DNA from: an uncultured Eubacteriales bacterium
Lineage (GTDB): Bacteria; Bacillota_A; Clostridia; Oscillospirales; Acutalibacteraceae
Assembly: GCA_934454005.1 (NCBI GenBank)
Contig: CAKSGI010000130.1
Location: forward strand, 1-5,785
Reading direction: 5' to 3'
DNA length: 5,785 bases
Of the stretch, positions 1-4,631 are shown piece after piece. The notes beneath the pieces are model-generated. The model was not told the DNA's origin. It made no database searches and was given only the letters and a program-made list of their open reading frames with translations. The position numbers and the translations under genes are program-made. Position 1 is the stretch's first letter. Every line of letters begins with the position of its first letter.

Positions 1-431
1 GAAGTTGAAATGGATGAAAAGTATACTCCTTACAATCATAAAGGAACTAAGATTGATGGAGTAGAACCTAAACATCGCGGCACAGCTGCTACAAAAAGAG
101 GATTATCGAATCAATAGGTGTGTATCATTACTGCAATTCAGAGATTCGGTCATACAATTGCCAGAACATTAAATTATGGCAAACCATCCTCAATAGATCT
201 ATTAAGATTTGGTGAATGTCTAGAGCCAAAATCTTTTGTAATGCTAAATGGATCCAATAGTTACAACGAATTGCTAGAAAATAAGAAATGCACTAAGACA
301 GTGTTAATCAGTCATGAGTCTTATGACAAGTTCAATCATTTAAATACAGTGAACAGCTTTCACAGTACGTACAGCTAAGATTGAAAAACATCTATAAAAT
401 CACTCGTTTAATGTATTTGAAGAACGAATGA
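1..431 (+). pseudogene. IS1595/ISXO2-like transposase remnant, 5' end outside the window
   Basis: The first frame reads a peptide containing EVEMDEKYTPYNHKG, then KRGLSN, and stops at TAG 115-117. The same frame resumes directly with VCIITAIQRFGHTIA and runs to a TAA at 376-378. Joined, these segments match the order of blocks in the DDE domain of IS1595-family (ISXO2-like) transposases: the acidic DE block, the 'LSNEQVCI'-type block, the 'DG..SY' block and the HLNTVNSFHS block. Three lesions are visible: the in-frame TAG (a C-to-T change of a CAG codon would explain it), Asn (AAT 247-249) where the second catalytic Asp is expected (LNGSNSY), and a frameshift near 362-377. After the shift, another frame carries LKNIYKITRLMYLKNE up to TGA 429-431, a loose match to the family's final 'YRGVATKYLNRY' block. 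The element is almost certainly inactive. The family call rests on motif memory, not a search; the frameshifted tail is the weakest part. Confidence 0.75.
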
Positions 432-439
432 TTATTCGT
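424..439. other. Small hairpin in the gap after the transposase relic
   Basis: ACGAAT (424-429) and ATTCGT (434-439) form a 6-bp stem around a GATT loop. An outer pair, ATCACT (399-404) with AGTGAT (443-448), could enclose it. There is no T-run, so it is not a convincing terminator, and part of it overlaps the transposase relic. The rest of 432-569 is AT-rich and I see no gene in it. Confidence 0.3.
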
Positions 440-569
440 GTAAGTGATAAAACCAGAACTATAAGTAATGTTACCAAATTGCTTGTTAAGTTTTTTAATT
501 TTAAAAAGTTTTACTTGAGTATATATTGTGAAAACTAATTTTTCGAGATAAGTTCTTAGAGGAGTTTAG

Positions 570-590
570 ATGCAATTGTTTAATTATTAG
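570..590 (+). other. Six-codon mini-ORF (MQLFNY) upstream of the 611 gene
   Basis: AGAGGAG at 558-564 is a good Shine-Dalgarno sequence five bases before ATG 570. That ATG opens a reading frame of only six codons (MQLFNY), which stops at TAG 588-590. Three bases later the AAGGAG (593-598) of the next gene begins. It could be a translated leader that couples or attenuates expression of the 611 gene, or the scar of a decayed gene start. Nothing in the peptide, such as a run of regulatory codons, identifies a sensing role. Confidence 0.3.
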
Positions 591-610
591 AGAAGGAGAA
601 AATTTTACTT

Positions 611-1204
611 ATGAAAGAAAGTACAAAAGACTATTTAGTAAATATTTATAACAATATTCCTAAAAAAACAAAGGCTACTTGCTTAAAATTCTACTATCAG
701 TATAACAATGTTAATGTCAATGTATATTTTGACGCATTTGATAGTCAAAGTGTAGCATTGAGTATTGTTCTTGCTGCTGAAAAGAATTATTATTATACGC
801 CTTTAAATATTTTGAATACTGGTATGACAACAGAGTATTTGAGTGAAATTCCTCATCAAATACTTGTAAAGATCTTAGTTGACAAACGTTTAGATGATTT
901 CTATGAAAATATGGAAAAACATCTTTTAAATGATAAGCCAAATTTTATTTACTATAATGAGGATACCTACTTTGTCAATACTATAAAATATGCTAAAAGT
1001 ATATTAGATTTACCTTTCTGGTGGCATCTTCGTAAATCTCCTATGACTAAGGATACTTTATATAAATTAAATGCTAGAGCAGACATTACATTTGACATAT
1101 TACGAAAAATACAACAAGAAGGATATACTTTAGTCAGAACAGCAGACCCAGAAAAGCGAAATGAACTTACTATAATCTTGGACCGAGTAGGCATCAAATT
1201 ATAA
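611..1204 (+). CDS. Hypothetical protein, 197 aa, unknown function
   Basis: The start is ATG 611 with AAGGAG at 593-598, a slightly long 12-base spacing. I do not recognise the function. The protein has no signal peptide and no membrane segment. The N-terminal part (about residues 20-60) looks like alternating beta strands (CLKFYYQYNNVNVNVYFDAF), and the middle (75-135) is mostly helical. The C-terminal third carries a distinctive stretch, LPFWWHLRKSPMT (about 134-146), then a helix and an LVRTADPEKRNELTI block (174-188). It faintly recalls a DUF6037-like group of uncharacterised bacterial proteins; I cannot confirm this and offer it only as a search target. It lies between the IS relic and the CBASS genes, 245 bp upstream of the CD-NTase on the same strand. 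That gap makes a shared transcript possible but not evident. Arginine codons are mixed (CGT, CGA, AGA), unlike the CGT-dominated CpsC-type gene at 3924. Confidence 0.8.
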   Translation: MKESTKDYLVNIYNNIPKKTKATCLKFYYQYNNVNVNVYFDAFDSQSVALSIVLAAEKNYYYTPLNILNTGMTTEYLSEIPHQILVKILVDKRLDDFYENMEKHLLNDKPNFIYYNEDTYFVNTIKYAKSILDLPFWWHLRKSPMTKDTLYKLNARADITFDILRKIQQEGYTLVRTADPEKRNELTIILDRVGIKL

Positions 1205-1225
1205 TAGGTAAAGAGCGGTTAATTC

Positions 1226-1234
1226 TGGTATAGT
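1226..1234 (+). promoter_or_regulatory. Possible extended -10 promoter for the CBASS operon
   Basis: TGG followed by TATAGT (1229-1234) fits an extended -10 element (TGn plus a hexamer close to TATAAT). The expected -35 position near 1206-1211 shows no good TTGACA match. If used, transcription would start near 1241 and give a leader of about 210 nt containing all the hairpins. This is a weak prediction from a short motif in AT-rich DNA. Confidence 0.3.
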
Positions 1235-1251
1235 AAATTTGATTGGAGTTA

Positions 1252-1292
1252 GGTGAATATGCTTTCCAAGAATTTAAAGGAAGGCATATACC
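1252..1292. repeat. Long imperfect inverted repeat, first leader hairpin
   Basis: ATATGCTTTCC (1257-1267) pairs with GGAAGGCATAT (1279-1289) over 11 positions with one G-U wobble, around the 11-nt loop AAGAATTTAAA. GGT (1252-1254) with ACC (1290-1292) extends it by three pairs across a 2-nt bulge. It is followed by CCACAAAAATG rather than a T-run, so it is not a terminator. Its right arm shares GGCATATA with the hairpin downstream of the CBASS operon at 2927-2934. Confidence 0.65.
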
Positions 1293-1300
1293 ACAAAAAT

Positions 1301-1343
1301 GTTTAAAGCTGCTTTCGGGCTCGGACAACATTTGTACTTAAAC
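1301..1343. other. Possible three-way-junction RNA structure
   Basis: GTTTAA (1301-1306) pairs with TTAAAC (1338-1343). Inside, AGCT (1307-1310) can pair with GGCT (1318-1321), with one G-U pair, and ACAA (1325-1328) pairs with TTGT (1332-1335). Together they form a small three-stem junction. The segment 1308-1326 is distinctly more GC-rich than its surroundings. I derived the fold by eye with no energy calculation. Confidence 0.35.
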
Positions 1344-1388
1344 CATTAAAAATAAAGAGGAGAAAAACTATAGGAAGTACAAAAGTCA

Positions 1389-1406
1389 TACACTCGACAG
1401 AGTGTG
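1389..1406. other. Short hairpin with GACA loop
   Basis: ACACTC (1390-1395) pairs perfectly with GAGTGT (1400-1405) around GACA. A T-G pair at 1389/1406 extends the stem. No T-run follows, so it is a structural or regulatory hairpin rather than a terminator. Confidence 0.5.
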
Positions 1407-1437
1407 TTAGTTCACTATTTTTATAATCTTCAAGATT

Positions 1438-1443
1438 AGGAGG
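1438..1443 (+). promoter_or_regulatory. Ribosome binding site of the CD-NTase gene
   Basis: A consensus AGGAGG lies six bases before ATG 1450 and fixes that start. The hairpin TAATC/GATTA (1424-1438) ends on the first base of this site, so the two could compete. The unknown gene at 3017 has the same GATTAGGAGG string. Confidence 0.85.
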
Positions 1444-1449
1444 AATAAA

Positions 1450-2334
1450 ATGTCAGATATTTCTGTCAGTCAAGATTTCAGTACACTATGTAAGAATCTT
1501 AGAATGAGCGACTATATTGTAAAAGATGTTCAAACACGCTATCATGCTATTACTAAAAGAATAAATAAAGATTTTTGGTTTACAGATTCAGAAACAAGCC
1601 ACAGTTTTTATGTAGGATCATATGGACGAGGTACTGCAATATATACGAGTGATATAGATATCGTTGTTGAATTACCGTGGTCTGAGTATATAAAATATAA
1701 TGATTATATTGGGAATGGGCAATCGGCTTTGTTACAGTCCGTAAAATCATCGCTTCAAAAAACCTACTCATCATCCAATGTAAGTGGTGATGGACAAGTA
1801 GTAGTTATTGATTTTTCAAATGGAGTTAAATTTGAAATTGTTCCTTCTTTTAAACTTAATGATGGTACATATGTTTATCCCGACACTCATAATGGAGGAA
1901 GTTGGAAATATATGGATCCAAAAGAAGAAATGAAATGTTTTAATGGGAGAAATTCTCTTTCTAATAATAATCTAAAACGGTTATGTCGTATGGCACGTGC
2001 TTGGAACTCAAATATGAATGTGTCTATGAGTGGAATTTTAATTGATACTATTGCATATCGATTTATGCAGGACTATGAATATGCTGATAAATCATATTTT
2101 TATTATGATTGGTTATCTAGAGATTTCTTTAAATATCTTTATGATAATGCTGATAAAGAATATTGGGTAAAATTCGGCGATAATAAACATGTCACAAAAA
2201 AATATTCTTTTAAAAATGAAGCAAAAAAAGCCTATGAGTTATCTCTATCAGCTATTGATGCATATGACAAAGGATACTCGTATACTTGGCATAGTAAATG
2301 GAGAGAAATATATGGAAAAAAATTCCCAATATAG
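1450..2334 (+). CDS. CBASS CD-NTase (SMODS-type cGAS/DncV-like nucleotidyltransferase)
   Basis: This 294-residue protein is predicted to be the cytosolic sensor and synthase of a CBASS anti-phage system, joining NTPs into a cyclic di- or oligonucleotide during infection. The nucleotidyltransferase core is clear: VGSYGRGTAI (55-64) is the GS-type P-loop, SDIDIVV (67-73) supplies the metal-binding DxD (Asp68, Asp70), and KFEIVPSF (127-134) supplies a third acid, Glu129. The C-terminal half is helical and OAS-like, with the family's 'W..xDP' block (SWKYMDP, 151-157) and the LKRLCRMARAWN helix (about 175-186). Length is normal for a complete CD-NTase, with no membrane segment. The start ATG has a consensus AGGAGG. 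The effector gene begins inside its 3' end, which argues for translational coupling. No Cap2/Cap3, HORMA or TRIP13 gene is present, as expected for type I. The clade and product cannot be read from the sequence by eye. Confidence 0.92.
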   Translation: MSDISVSQDFSTLCKNLRMSDYIVKDVQTRYHAITKRINKDFWFTDSETSHSFYVGSYGRGTAIYTSDIDIVVELPWSEYIKYNDYIGNGQSALLQSVKSSLQKTYSSSNVSGDGQVVVIDFSNGVKFEIVPSFKLNDGTYVYPDTHNGGSWKYMDPKEEMKCFNGRNSLSNNNLKRLCRMARAWNSNMNVSMSGILIDTIAYRFMQDYEYADKSYFYYDWLSRDFFKYLYDNADKEYWVKFGDNKHVTKKYSFKNEAKKAYELSLSAIDAYDKGYSYTWHSKWREIYGKKFPI

Positions 2335-2869
2335 AGAAAAATTATTAATACAACTAAAAAATAATTTTGGTAGAGTTGTTTATACTTATACCAGTCATTT
2401 AAAGCAAGTGAATTCCTTAGAAAGGAATCTAAAAATAATAAAATACAGTCAAATTGTATTATCTGCCTGCTCAACTGGAGGATTTCTTGGTGCAATTATT
2501 ACAAATAAAAATGTTTGTACGGTAGTGGCAGGTATTTTCTCAACAGTATTATTAGCTTTAAACTTGTTTTTCAAAAATTTTACTCCAGAAAATGAGATAA
2601 AACAACATATTTTAGCAGCGGATGAATTATGGCTTATTAGAGAAAAATATGTTTCTTTAATGACAGATTTTGATATTTTAAGCACTGAAGATATAATATC
2701 TACTAGAGATTCTTTGTTACAAAAAACCTATGAAATTTACAAAAAAACTCCTAAGACAAACTCTAAAAGTTATATGAAGGCACAAGAAGCATTAAAAAAT
2801 GAAGAAGAACAGTTTTTTACAAATGAAGAACTCAATCAAATGTTACCATCTCATTTAAGAACAAAGTAG
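2312..2869 (+). CDS. SLATT-type two-transmembrane CBASS effector
   Basis: This 185-residue protein is predicted to be the membrane-damaging effector of the CBASS pair. Residues about 44-63 (starting at KYSQIVLSACS) and 67-87 (VCTVVAGIFSTVLLALNLFF) form two hydrophobic helices with a short turn. A charged N-terminal helix precedes them. A cytoplasmic helical tail follows, with ADELWLIREKYVSLMTDF (about 103-120) and an acidic end, NEELNQMLPSHLR (171-183). This layout fits SLATT domains (SMODS and SLOG-associating 2TM effectors), probably SLATT_5-like. The frame stays open upstream to ATG 2189, but ATG 2312 is preferred: GGAGAG (2300-2305) sits six bases upstream, and the extra 41 residues lie wholly inside the CD-NTase gene. 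It overlaps that gene by 23 bp. All six arginines use AGA or AGG. How the nucleotide would activate it is inference from the family. Confidence 0.88.
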   Translation: MEKNSQYREKLLIQLKNNFGRVVYTYTSHLKQVNSLERNLKIIKYSQIVLSACSTGGFLGAIITNKNVCTVVAGIFSTVLLALNLFFKNFTPENEIKQHILAADELWLIREKYVSLMTDFDILSTEDIISTRDSLLQKTYEIYKKTPKTNSKSYMKAQEALKNEEEQFFTNEELNQMLPSHLRTK

Positions 2870-2884
2870 TAATTCTTTATATTT

Positions 2885-2913
2885 AGGAAGAATTTGTTGA
2901 ATTCTTCCTTTTT
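2885..2913 (+). terminator. Rho-independent terminator after the CBASS operon
   Basis: AGGAAGAATT (2885-2894) pairs perfectly with AATTCTTCCT (2900-2909) over ten base pairs with the 5-nt loop TGTTG, followed by T-rich sequence to 2913. It lies 16 bases after the SLATT stop codon and closes the two-gene transcript, separating it from the gene at 3017. Confidence 0.88.
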
Positions 2914-2914
2914 G

Positions 2915-2932
2915 TATGCCGGGCATGGCATA
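2915..2932. repeat. Hairpin TATGCC/GGCATA downstream of the CBASS operon
   Basis: TATGCC (2915-2920) pairs with GGCATA (2927-2932) around GGGCAT. An alternative inner palindrome ATGCC-G-GGCAT (2916-2926) is possible. There is no T-run on either side beyond the neighbouring terminator. The arms resemble those of the hairpin at 1257-1289 on the other side of the operon. Confidence 0.5.
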
Positions 2933-2937
2933 TATCT

Positions 2938-2985
2938 AGACAGTGAAAGTCTTTTCGAGTTGTAGAAAATGGACGAATGAAATCA
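2938..2985. other. Unexplained non-coding stretch with AGAC/GTCT hairpin
   Basis: AGAC (2938-2941) and GTCT (2949-2952) enclose the loop AGTGAAA, followed by a purine-rich run to about 2985. I see no ORF and no good promoter between 2914 and the ribosome binding site at 3007. The hairpin-rich look could fit a remnant of a structured RNA such as a group II intron fragment. I cannot support that beyond a loose impression. Confidence 0.25.
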
Positions 2986-3016
2986 AAAATATCCTATTTA
3001 TGGATTAGGAGGTACT

Positions 3017-3808
3017 ATGGATCAATATAAATTAAAGGATTTAATGGATTCGACAAAAGAAGAAGTAGAAAAAGCAGCTATCGATAATTTATTACCTACA
3101 GTTGTAAAAGAGGCAGGAAGCTTTTTGTTTGATAAAGGTGTTGGAATGCTAGCTTGTGAAATGGTTGGATCTGTATTACCTGTAGCGAATAATGTTCTTC
3201 TTTCATATAAACAACATCGTCTTGAAAGAAATGTTTTGAATGCTTTAAATATCATACAGAGTAGACAAACTGAACTTGAAAATAGAATGAATGAGCTATT
3301 AGAAAATAATCCATTATATACTAGACAGATTACAGAGGCATTATTGGATAATATAGTGGATGAGATACAGGAAAAGTTGGTTGAATATAATGTGAATGGA
3401 TACATCAACCTTTTAAAATCAGATCATACAAATATTGATATGGGTTTGATGTTTTTTAAAACAATGTCTCAATTGAATGATTTAGATATTCGTATATTAA
3501 AAGTGTATTCAAATCTAGGAACTGAAGGTGAAAGTATTGTTTCAATATGTAACGAATTAGCTCTTGAACTGAATCAAATTCAATTTATCAAGGAAAAGCT
3601 AGAAAGATTTGGTTTATTACAGAGTCGACATGAAGAAATGAATGATGATAATTTGGATAAGATTGTAAAATACTTGGAGAAAGTAAAAAGAGAGAATCGA
3701 AAAAAGAATCCAAATGATGTTAAGGTTCCTAATTTAAAAAGGGTGAGTGGAACGGATAGTTATCGTATTACATCACTTGGTAGGCATTATTTGACAATGA
3801 TTGGATAA
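3017..3808 (+). CDS. Hypothetical protein, 263 aa; hydrophobic N-segment, coiled coil, probable winged helix
   Basis: The start ATG has a consensus AGGAGG (3007-3012) four bases upstream. I do not recognise the function. Residues about 33-63 (AGSFLFDKGVGMLACEMVGS onward) are hydrophobic and glycine-rich and could insert in or lie on a membrane, though this is less clear-cut than a classical helix. Residues 65-97 are heptad-like and probably a coiled coil (LNIIQSRQTELENRMNELL). After helices at 100-150, residues 153-203 (LNDLDIRILKVYSNL to LERFGLLQS) plus YRITSLGRHYL (249-259) look like a winged-helix fold with its terminal strand. The highly charged 205-235 linker interrupts it. The mix resembles membrane-linked phage-exclusion or Abi-type proteins such as the DUF4393/Abi-alpha group, but I cannot place it there. 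It is separated from the CBASS operon by a strong terminator, so it probably has its own transcript, though no clear promoter is visible. Confidence 0.85.
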   Translation: MDQYKLKDLMDSTKEEVEKAAIDNLLPTVVKEAGSFLFDKGVGMLACEMVGSVLPVANNVLLSYKQHRLERNVLNALNIIQSRQTELENRMNELLENNPLYTRQITEALLDNIVDEIQEKLVEYNVNGYINLLKSDHTNIDMGLMFFKTMSQLNDLDIRILKVYSNLGTEGESIVSICNELALELNQIQFIKEKLERFGLLQSRHEEMNDDNLDKIVKYLEKVKRENRKKNPNDVKVPNLKRVSGTDSYRITSLGRHYLTMIG

Positions 3809-3876
3809 AATTTCTATGAAAATTAACAATTGTATACACATATAATTAATTTTTATTAAAAATATAGTTATATTTA

Positions 3877-3885
3877 TGATATATT
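3877..3885 (+). promoter_or_regulatory. Probable extended -10 promoter of the capsule operon
   Basis: TGA followed by TATATT (3880-3885) fits an extended -10, placed in the very AT-rich gap 3809-3923, with a predicted start near 3892 and a leader of about 30 nt ahead of the first capsule gene. The -35 region (about 3856-3862, TTAAAAA) is poor, as is common for extended -10 promoters. I see no strong terminator after 3808; only a weak AATTT/AAATT hairpin occurs at 3809-3824, so some readthrough from the gene at 3017 is possible. Confidence 0.45.
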
Positions 3886-3923
3886 AATAGAGTATGTCTT
3901 ATGAATGAAAAGGGAGGGCTTTT

Positions 3924-4631
3924 ATGGCAAAGAGTAGATTAGATCGTATGCCTAGTAATGATCTAAATGAAATGGAAGAGATTGATTTATTAGAATTATT
4001 TCGTGCTGTTTTGAAATATATTAAATTGATTATTGTATTATGTATTGTATTTGGTTTGGGTGGATTCTTAGGAACTAAGTTTTTGATTACACCTACTTAT
4101 ACGGCTAGTACATCAATTTATTTAACTCCACAAGTAAGTGAGAGTGGATCTTTAGATTATAATTCACAGATGGCGAATAGTAAGTTGGTTACCAATGTTG
4201 TTAATTTAATGACTCAGAATAATGTTATGTCTGAAGTGGCAAAGGATGTTGGTATGGAAAATGCGGCTAGTGTTAAAAAGTGTATTACTGTAACGAATGA
4301 ATCGAATACAGAAATTATTACGATTACGGCTACAACTACAGATCCTAAGTTGTCTAAGGATATCGCGAATGATACAGTAAGTACTTTCACGAAGACAATG
4401 CAGAAGAATTTGAATGTTCGTAATATTGAGGTTGTGGATCGTGCTAAATTATCTTATGTTCCTAGTGGACCTAATATTAAGAAGAACACAATGTTAGCTA
4501 CAATGGTAGGATTTGTTCTTGGTGTTGGTTATGCCGTATTGAGATTCTTATTTGATAATCGTTTGCGTACGAAAGAAGAGGCAGAAAAATATTTGGGTAT
4601 TCCTGTTTTCTGTGAGATTCCTGAATTATAA
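3924..4631 (+). CDS. Wzz/CpsC-family polysaccharide chain-length regulator and kinase activator
   Basis: This 235-residue membrane protein belongs to the Wzz/CpsC (CapA) group, the partner that activates the CpsD tyrosine kinase and controls capsule or exopolysaccharide chain length. The N-terminus carries the typical EEIDLLELFRAVLKYIK block (18-34) leading into TM1 (about 34-54). The extracellular part (55-188) has the YTASTSIYLTPQ start and ends in the proline-rich VPSGPNIKK just before TM2 (about 189-209). A short cytoplasmic tail (RLRTKEEAEKYLGIPVFCEIPEL, 213-235) is where CpsC proteins contact the kinase. GGGAGG (3912-3917) gives the start. Its stop overlaps the next gene's ATG by one base (TAATG). 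Six of eight arginines use CGT, unlike the SLATT gene. The protein is full length for the Gram-positive family, which lacks a fused kinase domain. Confidence 0.92.
   Translation: MAKSRLDRMPSNDLNEMEEIDLLELFRAVLKYIKLIIVLCIVFGLGGFLGTKFLITPTYTASTSIYLTPQVSESGSLDYNSQMANSKLVTNVVNLMTQNNVMSEVAKDVGMENAASVKKCITVTNESNTEIITITATTTDPKLSKDIANDTVSTFTKTMQKNLNVRNIEVVDRAKLSYVPSGPNIKKNTMLATMVGFVLGVGYAVLRFLFDNRLRTKEEAEKYLGIPVFCEIPEL

Larger units (their letters stand above)
1205..1449 (+). other. Structured non-coding leader upstream of the CD-NTase
   Basis: There is no convincing gene in these 245 bases, but there are four hairpins in a row (three listed separately; the fourth is TAATC/GATTA at 1424-1428/1434-1438, abutting the ribosome binding site). 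Two tiny readings exist: ATG 1259 to TAA 1306 (15 codons, with GGAG 1245-1248 or AGGTG 1251-1255 upstream), and ATG 1299 to TAA 1349 (16 codons, MFKAAFGLGQHLYLNH). A strong Shine-Dalgarno-like AGAGGAG at 1356-1362 has no start codon after it. This could be a 5' UTR with regulatory structure, a small RNA, or the worn remnant of another element. No known Rfam class is recognisable to me. Confidence 0.5.

Noticed and set aside
118..378. GTG-started 86-aa reading frame as an independent gene
   Set aside because: It is the in-frame continuation of the transposase relic across a nonsense codon and has no ribosome binding site of its own.
428..538. Open frame beginning MIIRVSDKTRT
   Set aside because: There is no Shine-Dalgarno site, and the composition is typical of AT-rich intergenic DNA after the transposase relic.
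717..1197. Minus-strand frames opposite the 611 gene
   Set aside because: They are antisense shadows without recognisable domains or ribosome binding sites.
1299..1349. Mini-ORF MFKAAFGLGQHLYLNH in the CBASS leader
   Set aside because: There is no proper ribosome binding site before it and it overlaps the predicted stem structures; kept only as a note in the leader entry.
1205..1449. tRNA, retron msr-msd or CRISPR-type RNA
   Set aside because: There is no cloverleaf, no reverse transcriptase gene in the window and no spaced direct repeats.
2189..2311. Upstream extension of the SLATT gene to ATG 2189
   Set aside because: It lies entirely within the CD-NTase gene in another frame, whereas ATG 2312 has a well-placed GGAGAG.
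3022..3408. 128-aa minus-strand reading frame
   Set aside because: It is antisense to a well-supported gene, has a serine/cysteine-rich composition typical of a shadow frame and shows no family motif.
3791..3846. TTGACA at 3791-3796 and TATAAT at 3841-3846 as the capsule promoter
   Set aside because: The two perfect hexamers are 44 bases apart, far beyond the usual 16-18. At the correct spacing from TTGACA only CTATGA is found, and TATAAT has no -35 at the correct distance.
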